Shown in pieces: positions 1 through 6,299 of a DNA stretch of 6,441 nt. The notes under the pieces were generated by a model, which worked only from the letters and a program-made list of their open reading frames with translations, was not told the origin of the DNA and ran no database searches. Both the position numbers and the translations under genes were made by a program. Within the stretch, counting starts at the first letter, position 1, and every line of letters starts with the position of its first letter. The DNA is from Bacteroidetes bacterium UBA2322 (GTDB taxonomy: Bacteria; Bacteroidota; Bacteroidia; Chitinophagales; UBA2359): assembly GCA_002345145.1 (NCBI GenBank), contig DDVC01000042.1:13140-19580 (forward strand), in the 5' to 3' direction.

Positions 1-82
1 CTTTGCGTCTTTGCGAGAAATAAAATCTTGCAGTAATAAAAAACTTGTACTTTTTGTTTGCGTTCTTTGTGAGAAACAAAAT
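1..82. repeat. Two copies of a CTTTGCG-type intergenic repeat
   Basis: Two imperfect direct copies, about 25 bases each, lie at 2-26 and 57-82 (period about 55). Both read TTTGCGT, then CTTTG, then GAGAAA, then an A-rich tail. They differ by a one-base indel and a few substitutions. The first copy starts at the window edge, so the array may extend to the left. Related words occur in inverted orientation at 6121-6160. Short repeats of this kind are common between genes in Bacteroidota. No protein-coding role is supported, and the short open frame crossing them (11-232) consists largely of repeat sequence. Confidence 0.6.
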
Positions 83-175
83 TTTCTGCTTCCCAAAACT
101 TGGCTGCGTAAGGTACAAAACCCGACAATTAAACAAATATCTTTCCCGATGAAGCAAGTTGAGCAATTAAAGAAC

Positions 176-183
176 TACATTTG
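176..183 (+). promoter_or_regulatory. Candidate -7 element (TACATTTG) for the lysyl oxidase gene
   Basis: TACATTTG matches the Bacteroidota -7 consensus TAnnTTTG exactly. It would place a transcription start near base 190, giving a leader of about 98 bases before the ATG at 288. No TTG or TTTG is found at the usual 19-21 base spacing. The nearest TTG (159-161) is only 14 bases upstream, so the assignment rests on the -7 box alone. Confidence 0.35.
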
Positions 184-287
184 TATCGGGATTTTACCAC
201 CTTATCGGGCAAACAAGTTTCTGCTGCATTAAGTTGTTCGTTTTCCCCTTTTCTGTAAAACTAAAACATTTACCAATTCAGCATTAC

Positions 288-2732
288 ATGCAAACATTTA
301 CACGCAAAGTATCGGTTTTTTGGGCGATTGCCCTTTGTTTTTGCCTCAGTCAGTTTAGTGTATTTGCCCAACCTTTGGTTTGCCCCGATGGGGAAGTGGA
401 AGTAAGGGTAGAAATTGTGCCCGATTCATGGGCTGCCACCGAAACCGATTGGGAGGTAAAAGATATAACCGGCGCTACGGTTATCAGCGGCTCCACCACG
501 GGCGGCAGTTTTTGCATTACCCCTGCCCAAGCTTGTTTTACCTTTAACATTTACGACACCTATGGCGATGGTTTAATACAAGACGGCTCATACAGCGTAT
601 ATTTTAATGATACACTCATAACATCGGGCGGAAACTTTGGTTATTTTGCCACTGTTGATTTTGGCGTTTGCCCGGCGGGTTATTCCTGCCATTTTCCTAT
701 CAGCGTTTTTGCACCCAATACCTACACCGCCACACCGCCCAATACATGGTACACTTTTACACCCGATACATCGGGCAGGTTTATCATTAGCACCTGCGCT
801 ACGGCTGCCACTTGTAACACTGGCATTTGGATGTACGACTACTGCAATAACCTGCCTTGGGCTACCAATATGGAAGCAAGTATTTACTACTCCACCCAAG
901 GCTGCGAACCCCACGCAAGCCTGCTGGCAAACCTCCAAAAAAATCACCTCTACTACCTGCGTATAGGCGATGTGGAAGGCTCCTGCGCCGGCAATGATAT
1001 TACCTGGGATATTGTGTTTGACGGACCTATTACCGGCTGTACCGACCCCTTTTCTTGCAACTTTGACCCCGTAGCTACCCTTAACGACCCGGCTGCCTGC
1101 CTATACCCGGGCGACCCCGCATGCCCAAACGGTCCCGATTTGATAGTGGTGCAATCTGCACTTGCCAGCTCGCTTACCTATGCCACCCTCAATAATACCG
1201 ACGGCTGCTACATAGAAGAAGGCTGCCTTACCGGCTATGGCGTGCGCGATATTTTGCGCTTTACCACCCACATTAAAAATATTGGCAACCAAGATTACTA
1301 CATAGGCACGCCACCCGCCTCTACATCGGGCAGTAATGAACAGTGGGAGTGGGACCCCTGCCACGGTCATTGGCACTACGAGGGTTATGCCGAATACCTT
1401 GTGTATGATACCGCCGGCACCCAAATACCGGTGGGTTTTAAAAACGGCTTTTGTGTAATGGACTTGGAGTGCAGCGATGGCGGCGTAGCTAAGTTTAATT
1501 GCGGCAACCAAGGCATTACCGCCGGTTGTGGCGATATTTACGGCTCAAGCCTTGCCTGCCAATGGATAGATATTACCAACCTGCCGCAAGGTACTTATAC
1601 CTTAGTGGTAAGGGTAAACTGGGACCAAAGCCCCGATGCGCTGGGGCGCATAGAGCTTGACCACTACAACAACTGGGCGCAAGTGTGCATTAATATACAA
1701 CGCGATGCAGAGGGCAACCTCCTATCCGTAACCCAAGACACCGCCTGCGAACCTTATACCGACTGCTTGAACGAGATTTACGGCTCAGCTCAGCCCGATT
1801 GCGAGGGCGTCTGCAACGGTCAAAAAATAATTGGCGACCTTGACCCCGATGGCATTTACCACGCCAACGACCTGCTGGCTTACCTTACCGGCATTTTAAA
1901 CAATGAGTTTGACAACGCTACCTCTTGCAACGACCTTAACGCCGATGGCGTAATTAACATAGCCGATGCAGGCGATTTGCTCTCGTGCATTTTACAAACC
2001 AACGGCAGCCACACCCACCCGGGCGGCGGCACAGCGCACAACCACTGCGTTTTTCCGGCTATACCCATCATTAACCCAAACGGCGTGGTTTCGCTTACGC
2101 TCCAAAACATAAACCCCGAACAAAATTATGTAGATATCTACATCAAATCGCCGTTTCATTATGTGGTGGCTTACCAGTTGCAAATTACCGGCTTACAGGT
2201 AGCCGGCGTTTTTCCTATATTAGATGACCCCAACTACAATGCCGATTTGTTTTTTAACCCCGAAGGCGCTGTTTTGGGCATCTCGCTCACCGAGTCTGCC
2301 ATAGACCGATACCTCGATTTTAGCCCATTTTTGCGCGTGTATTATACCGGTTTTACCGCCCCCGATGTTTGCCTTACCGCACAAGTTTTGCTCAACAATA
2401 ATTACGAGCAAACTATTTTTGAGGTGGTTAATCCTTGCCTGCCCGCTTACCTGTTTACCGGCATACCTACCGCCGGCGCTAACCATACAACACCCGTTCG
2501 GGTAAGCCCCAATCCGTTTAGCAAAATTGCCAACTTTACCATTTTTCCGCAGCCCGATAACGCCGCCTTTAACCTTCAAATTTTTAATACCGGCGGACAA
2601 GTGGTGAAAACCCTGCCCCAACTTGCCGCAGGCAACCACCCCATTGACCTGGCAGACCTGCCCGCTGGCGTTTATTTTTACAAACTAACCGGTAAACAAG
2701 CCGTTTACACCGGTAAACTTATTGCAGAGTAA
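288..2732 (+). CDS. Secreted lysyl oxidase-like copper amine oxidase with dockerin-like module and T9SS sorting domain
   Basis: This 814-residue protein is probably an extracellular copper amine oxidase that converts lysine side chains (or other primary amines) to aldehydes. Residues 1-27 form a signal peptide with a likely cut at VFA|QP. Residues about 28-131 are a beta-rich domain with an IYDTYGDG motif. Residues about 132-249 resemble a PPC-like beta-sandwich. Residues 250-274 are a GCTDPxxCNFDP Cys motif. Residues about 283-470 are the lysyl oxidase domain. It contains WEWDPCHGHWH at 353-363, whose His359, His361 and His363 match the copper ligands of human LOX. Lys385 (GFKNGFC) and Tyr418 (DIYG) match the LTQ cofactor pair, and CQWIDIT follows at 424-430. 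Two dockerin-type calcium loops lie at 517-528 and 549-560, followed by a His-rich linker (575-586), a cohesin-like beta region (about 590-715), and a T9SS type A sorting domain (737-814). The ATG at 288 is chosen over a TTG at 234 because it places the signal peptide at the N-terminus. The enzyme fold is well supported, but the substrate is unknown. Confidence 0.9.
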   Translation: MQTFTRKVSVFWAIALCFCLSQFSVFAQPLVCPDGEVEVRVEIVPDSWAATETDWEVKDITGATVISGSTTGGSFCITPAQACFTFNIYDTYGDGLIQDGSYSVYFNDTLITSGGNFGYFATVDFGVCPAGYSCHFPISVFAPNTYTATPPNTWYTFTPDTSGRFIISTCATAATCNTGIWMYDYCNNLPWATNMEASIYYSTQGCEPHASLLANLQKNHLYYLRIGDVEGSCAGNDITWDIVFDGPITGCTDPFSCNFDPVATLNDPAACLYPGDPACPNGPDLIVVQSALASSLTYATLNNTDGCYIEEGCLTGYGVRDILRFTTHIKNIGNQDYYIGTPPASTSGSNEQWEWDPCHGHWHYEGYAEYLVYDTAGTQIPVGFKNGFCVMDLECSDGGVAKFNCGNQGITAGCGDIYGSSLACQWIDITNLPQGTYTLVVRVNWDQSPDALGRIELDHYNNWAQVCINIQRDAEGNLLSVTQDTACEPYTDCLNEIYGSAQPDCEGVCNGQKIIGDLDPDGIYHANDLLAYLTGILNNEFDNATSCNDLNADGVINIADAGDLLSCILQTNGSHTHPGGGTAHNHCVFPAIPIINPNGVVSLTLQNINPEQNYVDIYIKSPFHYVVAYQLQITGLQVAGVFPILDDPNYNADLFFNPEGAVLGISLTESAIDRYLDFSPFLRVYYTGFTAPDVCLTAQVLLNNNYEQTIFEVVNPCLPAYLFTGIPTAGANHTTPVRVSPNPFSKIANFTIFPQPDNAAFNLQIFNTGGQVVKTLPQLAAGNHPIDLADLPAGVYFYKLTGKQAVYTGKLIAE

Positions 2733-2792
2733 CTTTTTTTGCCAATTGCTAAAAAAAATGGTTGCCAAATAGAGCAGTATCCAAACAAAAGC

Positions 2793-2800
2793 TAACTTTG
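2793..2800 (+). promoter_or_regulatory. Candidate -7 element (TAACTTTG) for the SRPBCC gene
   Basis: TAACTTTG is an exact match to TAnnTTTG and lies 62 bases before the ATG of the downstream gene. This implies a start near base 2807 and a leader of about 56 bases. No -33 TTTG is seen at 19-21 bases; a TTG at 2762-2764 is 28 bases away. If the site is real, the small gene has its own promoter within the 130-base gap after the lysyl oxidase gene. Confidence 0.4.
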
Positions 2801-2862
2801 CAGCAGTACGCCTGCTTCATCATTCAGTTGTTTTTTACTCACCCCCCAACCTCCTGTTTGTT

Positions 2863-3393
2863 ATGAAAGTATTAAAGTGGATTGCAATTGTTATTGTAGC
2901 GTTGGTAGCGCTTACCTTGTTGGCAGCCCTCATTTTACCCGGCTCCTACCGCATCGAAAAATCAGTAGAAATAAACAGCCCGGTGGACAGCGTTTTTGCT
3001 CAAATTGCCGATTACAACAATTTTAAGCTGTGGAACCCATGGTCATTATCAGACCCCGATGCCACCTTTACCGTTAGCGGAACTCCCGCCACCGTAGGAC
3101 ACAAGTATGAGTGGAACGGCGAAAAAATAGGCAAAGGCAGTTTAACCATTGACCAAATAGTGCCCAACGAAGCCCTAAAAGCCAAGTTAGCATTTGTAGA
3201 GCCCATGGTTTCAAGCGCCGATGATATGTTTAAAGTAGCGGCAACCGCATCGGGCGGAACCAAGGTTACCTGGGTAAACGAAGGCAATTTGGCTTTCCCG
3301 ATGGAACGCCTTTTTGGTCCGTTCCTCACCAAAGCCCTCAACCAACAGTTTGAAGAAGGACTTGCCACCCTAAAAAAACGCTGCGAAAAGTAA
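2863..3393 (+). CDS. Membrane-anchored SRPBCC (polyketide cyclase/START-like) family protein
   Basis: This 176-residue protein has one hydrophobic N-terminal segment (about residues 4-27), followed by an SRPBCC domain to the C-terminus. Family features include the opening strand YRIEKSVEINSP with VDSVFAQIADYNNFKLWNPWS (a helix, then the Trp-rich turn), the TVGHKYEWNG and GKGSLTI strands, TKVTWVNEG, and a long C-terminal helix ending in LATLKKRCEK. These proteins form a helix-grip fold with a deep hydrophobic cavity that binds small lipophilic ligands. The ligand or reaction is not known for this subgroup. The N-terminal segment could be a membrane anchor or an uncleaved signal, with the domain outside the cytoplasm. 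The ATG at 2863 is the natural start, as it begins the hydrophobic segment directly. The upstream sequence is pyrimidine-rich with no Shine-Dalgarno match. It sits 130 bases after the lysyl oxidase gene and 359 bases before the next gene, with no visible functional link to either. Confidence 0.85.
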   Translation: MKVLKWIAIVIVALVALTLLAALILPGSYRIEKSVEINSPVDSVFAQIADYNNFKLWNPWSLSDPDATFTVSGTPATVGHKYEWNGEKIGKGSLTIDQIVPNEALKAKLAFVEPMVSSADDMFKVAATASGGTKVTWVNEGNLAFPMERLFGPFLTKALNQQFEEGLATLKKRCEK

Positions 3394-3508
3394 ACCCCCT
3401 TTTACCCAGAGCCGATTTATTCTTTCCTACATGCTATTTTTCTGAAAAAAAACAGGCATTATCACCCTAAAAATGCACCCCAAAACCCTGAAAAACAGAG
3501 AATATAAA

Positions 3509-3543
3509 CTCCCCCCTTCTTTGAGGGGGGGCTGGGGGGGAGA
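3509..3543. repeat. C-tract/G-tract palindromic intergenic element
   Basis: A run of six C (3511-3516) is followed by an 8-base spacer, seven G (3525-3531), CT, and seven more G (3534-3540). The C-run can pair with either G-run. Pairing with the second also includes CT at 3509-3510 against AG at 3541-3542. The two G-runs also fit a four-tract G-quadruplex pattern on the + strand. Similar CCCCTTC...GAAGGGG-like palindromes are scattered as short repeats in many Bacteroidota genomes, so this is most likely a member of such a REP-like family. That identification is from memory and was not checked by alignment. Confidence 0.6.
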
Positions 3544-3582
3544 ACAAATCGGCTCTGCCTTTTACCCGATAAGTATTACACC

Positions 3583-3621
3583 AACCGCCTGCAAAACAAC
3601 TTTTGCAGGCGGTTTCGTTTT
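3583..3621 (+). terminator. Rho-independent terminator with a perfect 14-bp stem
   Basis: Bases 3583-3596 pair perfectly with 3601-3614 around a CAAC loop. The stem centres on CCGCCTGC/GCAGGCGG and continues into four A:T pairs next to the loop. TTCGTTTT follows on the + strand. The structure lies 190 bases after the SRPBCC stop codon and would end transcripts coming from upstream before the next gene. The minus-strand side lacks a good T-tract, so it looks directional. Confidence 0.8.
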
Positions 3622-3650
3622 GATTGAGGTGCAGCGCCACCACAACTTTG
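3619..3650 (+). promoter_or_regulatory. Bacteroidota-type promoter for the FG-GAP gene
   Basis: TTTG at 3619-3622 and CAACTTTG at 3643-3650 are separated by 20 bases. This fits the TTTG-N19-21-TAnnTTTG arrangement recognised by the primary sigma factor of this phylum, with one mismatch (C for the first T of the -7 box). It predicts a start near base 3657 and a leader of about 95 bases. The -33 box overlaps the T-tract of the preceding terminator. Confidence 0.5.
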
Positions 3651-3752
3651 GTAAAACACACCCCTTTTTTCCACCCATAAGCAGCCAAAACCCCTGTTTT
3701 TCCGTTTTAGTATCGGGCATTTTGTCCAAAGTTGTTTTATTAACCATTCTTT

Positions 3753-6065
3753 ATGAAAATACCATTCCTTGTTACACTTGCACTTTTGCTCACCGGCCAA
3801 TTCATGGCAGCCCAAAATCCGTTTTATCGCCGTACCGATGTGCCGGTTACAGCCGGCGGCGCACTGCTTAAATACCCCTGGACAGGTGGGCTGAACAACC
3901 CCCAGTTTTCGGAAGCCGATTTAAACAACGACGGTATTCAGGACTTGGTAATTTTTGACCGCAGCAGCGAAACTTTTTACACCTTCCTAAACGGCGGCAC
4001 ACCCAACCAAACCGATTATACCTACGCCCCGCAATACGAAGCCTTTTTTCCGGCGCTTAAAAACTGGGCGCTACTCACCGATTTTGACTGCGATGGCATT
4101 GCCGATTTGTTTACCGGCACCGTATCTGCCGATGCCCTGCTGGGAGATGCCATACGTGTATTTAAAGGACAATATACCGCCAACAATGAACTTACTTTTT
4201 CGCTGCACAACAACCTGCTCACTTACCTGCCCGATAACAACAAAGTTTACGTTGCCATTTACGATATACCCGCCCTTGCCGATGTGGATAATGATGGCGA
4301 TTTAGATATACTTTCCTTTGGTCCTTCGGGTGGCTACATTAAGTATTACCAAAACTTATCTGTAGAAAACAGCCTGCCCTGCGGCACCCTGCTGTTTGAC
4401 TTGGGGGCTGAGTGCTGGGGTAATTTTTATGAATCGGGCATTTCTACCACCGTAGATTTAGGCGTGGATTGCGCTGGCGGACTCATTGCGCCGCCGGTTG
4501 ATGCCTTTTCATCGGGAAATACTCCTTCTTCTCACCCAAACAACCATAACCCCTTGCCCTCTCTCCGAAGCGGACTGCACCCGGGTTCTACCCTGCTGGC
4601 AATAGATTTAGACCCGCCCGCCACCTCTAACGGAGCCAAAGAAATGCTGCTGGGCGATATTTCTTTTAGCAATATTACCATGCTTACCAACGGCGGCACA
4701 CCACAAACCGCTAATATGATTGCCCAAGATACGCTGTTTCCTTCTTATACCACACCTGCCATTGTTACCACTTTTCCGGCGGCTTTTAGTGCAGATATAA
4801 ATAACGATGGGCATAAAGACCTGCTTGTATCGCCCAATACCGTAGCACAATCTGAGCATTACCGATGTGTGCTGCTTTACCGAAACAATGGCTCGCCAAC
4901 CCAACAGTTTCAGTACGTAGAAGACGTTTTTTTGGTGAAAGATATGATAGATGTTAGCCGTTTGGCTGCCCCCGCTTTTTTTGACTATAATAACGATGGA
5001 CTGCTGGATATTGCTATTGCCAACTTTGGTTATATGGACGAAATTGGTGATTTCACCACCGCCCTTGCCCTGTACCGAAACATAGGCGCTGCCACCCAAC
5101 CGGCTTTTGAACTGGTTAGCAACAATTTTTCTAACATATCGGCACAGTTTGCCCTGCCCCGAACAGGGCTGCGCCCCACCTTTGGCGACTTAGACGGCGA
5201 TGGCGACCCCGATATGCTGCTGGGCGATAAAGACGGTTTTATTCACTATTTTAAAAACAACCCCGCTCCCGATGGCACGGCACAGTTTACCCTTTTTCAG
5301 GAGCAGTTTCAGGGGTTAGATGTGTTTCAGTACAGCACACCCCAACTGATAGACATTAACAAAGACGGCTTGCTGGATTTGGTTATAGGACACCACAACG
5401 GCGCACTCCGCTATTTTCAGAACAACGGCACTGCCGCAAACCCTGTTTTTAACGCTGCCACTGCAACCAATAACTTTTTTGGCGGCGTTGATGTAAAAGA
5501 AATTGGGTCGCCAACCGGTTTCTCTGTTCCGCTGATAGTGGAATACAAAGGGCAAATGCTGCTGTTTGTGGGTTCGGAAAGTGGTAAAATTCATGTTTAC
5601 AATAATATAGAAGACAACATAACCACCGGCGGCTTGTTTACCAAAATTACCGATAATTTGCTCAATACCGCTATTGGCTACCGTTCCAGTTTGGCTATTG
5701 CCGATATTAACAACGATGGTTACTTAGATATGGTAGTAGGCGCTTACAACGGCGGCTTGTATTGGTTTTCAGAAGATTTCCCGATAGGGTTGCCACAAAC
5801 AGCCACACCACTGCAAACCCTGCAAGTTTTTCCGAACCCTGCTGCCAACCACCTCACGCTACAACTGCCCGATGCCGCCGCTATTGTGGGTTTTGCACAA
5901 GTGGAACTGTTTAACCTCAGTGGGCAAGTGGTGGCACAGCAAAACCTATTGCCAGCACAAACTAACCACACCCTTCAACTGCCGGCTCTGCCGGCGGGCT
6001 TATATTTTGTAAGGCTCACCACCGCACAAAAAACCTTTACCGCTAAATTGTGGGTAAAACAATAA
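3753..6065 (+). CDS. Secreted FG-GAP/VCBS repeat beta-propeller protein with T9SS sorting domain
   Basis: This 770-residue protein is probably an adhesive or binding protein of the cell surface. Residues 1-20 are a signal peptide with a likely cut at MAA|QNP. The body is a set of FG-GAP/VCBS-type blades. Eight calcium-binding-type loops begin at residues 56 (DLNNDG), 110 (DFDCDG), 177 (DVDNDGD), 348 (DINNDG), 411 (DYNNDG), 479 (DLDGDGD), 534 (DINKDG) and 651 (DINNDGY), each followed by a D[LIM] hydrophobic strand. A ninth, degenerate blade near 285-305 (DLDPP...KEMLLGDISF) lacks the calcium loop. Residues about 690-770 are a T9SS type A sorting domain, beginning LQVFPNPAANHLTLQL and ending with the GLYFVRLTT / AKLWVKQ strands. 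Proteins with this layout resemble the integrin alpha propeller in repeat type, but their ligands are mostly unknown. A Ser/Pro/Asn-rich insert (about 255-275) looks foreign to the fold. The ATG at 3753 begins the signal peptide directly. No Shine-Dalgarno is present, and a promoter and strong terminator upstream suggest independent transcription. Confidence 0.88.
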   Translation: MKIPFLVTLALLLTGQFMAAQNPFYRRTDVPVTAGGALLKYPWTGGLNNPQFSEADLNNDGIQDLVIFDRSSETFYTFLNGGTPNQTDYTYAPQYEAFFPALKNWALLTDFDCDGIADLFTGTVSADALLGDAIRVFKGQYTANNELTFSLHNNLLTYLPDNNKVYVAIYDIPALADVDNDGDLDILSFGPSGGYIKYYQNLSVENSLPCGTLLFDLGAECWGNFYESGISTTVDLGVDCAGGLIAPPVDAFSSGNTPSSHPNNHNPLPSLRSGLHPGSTLLAIDLDPPATSNGAKEMLLGDISFSNITMLTNGGTPQTANMIAQDTLFPSYTTPAIVTTFPAAFSADINNDGHKDLLVSPNTVAQSEHYRCVLLYRNNGSPTQQFQYVEDVFLVKDMIDVSRLAAPAFFDYNNDGLLDIAIANFGYMDEIGDFTTALALYRNIGAATQPAFELVSNNFSNISAQFALPRTGLRPTFGDLDGDGDPDMLLGDKDGFIHYFKNNPAPDGTAQFTLFQEQFQGLDVFQYSTPQLIDINKDGLLDLVIGHHNGALRYFQNNGTAANPVFNAATATNNFFGGVDVKEIGSPTGFSVPLIVEYKGQMLLFVGSESGKIHVYNNIEDNITTGGLFTKITDNLLNTAIGYRSSLAIADINNDGYLDMVVGAYNGGLYWFSEDFPIGLPQTATPLQTLQVFPNPAANHLTLQLPDAAAIVGFAQVELFNLSGQVVAQQNLLPAQTNHTLQLPALPAGLYFVRLTTAQKTFTAKLWVKQ
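4548..4574 (+). repeat. Possible in-frame remnant of an intergenic repeat inside the FG-GAP gene
   Basis: The stretch reads AACCCCTTGCCCTCTCTCC followed by the small palindrome TCCGAAGCGGA (4564-4574, overlapping its last bases). It resembles one half of a CCCCTTGCCCTCTC-type palindromic intergenic repeat, but the matching second arm (GAGAGGGCAAGGGG) is absent. It encodes NPLPSLRSG (residues 266-274) within a low-complexity insert between blades. The repeat identity is inferred from sequence style only. Confidence 0.3.
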
Positions 6066-6120
6066 TTTGGGTTAATTATTTACCCTGTAGTCTTGTCTTA
6101 ACCAAAACCTTTGTTTTCAA

Positions 6121-6158
6121 CCACAAAGTAGCGCAGGGTTATCCGCAAAGTAACGCAG
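6121..6158. repeat. Tandem CGCAAAG/GCGCAG-type intergenic repeat
   Basis: Two 16-base units at 6121-6136 and 6143-6158 share 14 of 16 bases (CC[A/G]CAAAGTA[G/A]CGCAG), at a period of 22. The reverse complement contains CTTTG and CTCTGCG words like those at the left edge of the window. The three genes are therefore bracketed by related repeats in opposite orientation. The repeat lies 56 bases after the stop codon of the FG-GAP gene, with no gene following in the window. Confidence 0.6.
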
Positions 6159-6299
6159 AGATTTTGTATTATTGTAGCTACTTAGGTTAGTTTTGCAATA
6201 GCGCAACACACCAAAATAAACCGCCCAACATGCTCAAAAAAGGTGCAGCCCCGGTTGATGTATAAATGGAGATTTTCACCCCTGTTTCAGCAAAAAGCA

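Noticed and set aside
11..232. Short + strand open frame of 73 codons at the left edge
   Set aside because: It crosses the two repeat copies, has no recognisable domain, and overlaps the candidate promoter of the lysyl oxidase gene.
234..287. TTG start giving an 18-residue N-terminal extension to the lysyl oxidase protein
   Set aside because: The extension would put a polar, His/Lys-containing stretch before the signal peptide. The ATG at 288 gives a normal signal peptide.
1101..2639. Long minus-strand open frames opposite the lysyl oxidase gene
   Set aside because: They are shadows of a strongly supported gene and show no domain signature.
2733..2768. Possible terminator after the lysyl oxidase gene (T7 and A8 runs around CAATTG, plus a TTGCCAA direct repeat)
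   Set aside because: The pairing is A:T-only with mismatches in the middle and there is no GC stem, so it was not strong enough to annotate.
3431..3459. Imperfect ATGC...GCAT hairpin after the SRPBCC gene
   Set aside because: The stem is interrupted by mismatches and lacks a following T-tract. The structure at 3583-3621 is a far better terminator.
3473..3871. Open frame of 132 codons covering the intergenic region and the start of the FG-GAP gene
   Set aside because: It runs through the C/G-tract element and the terminator stem and overlaps the signal-peptide region of a clear gene. Its product looks like no known protein.
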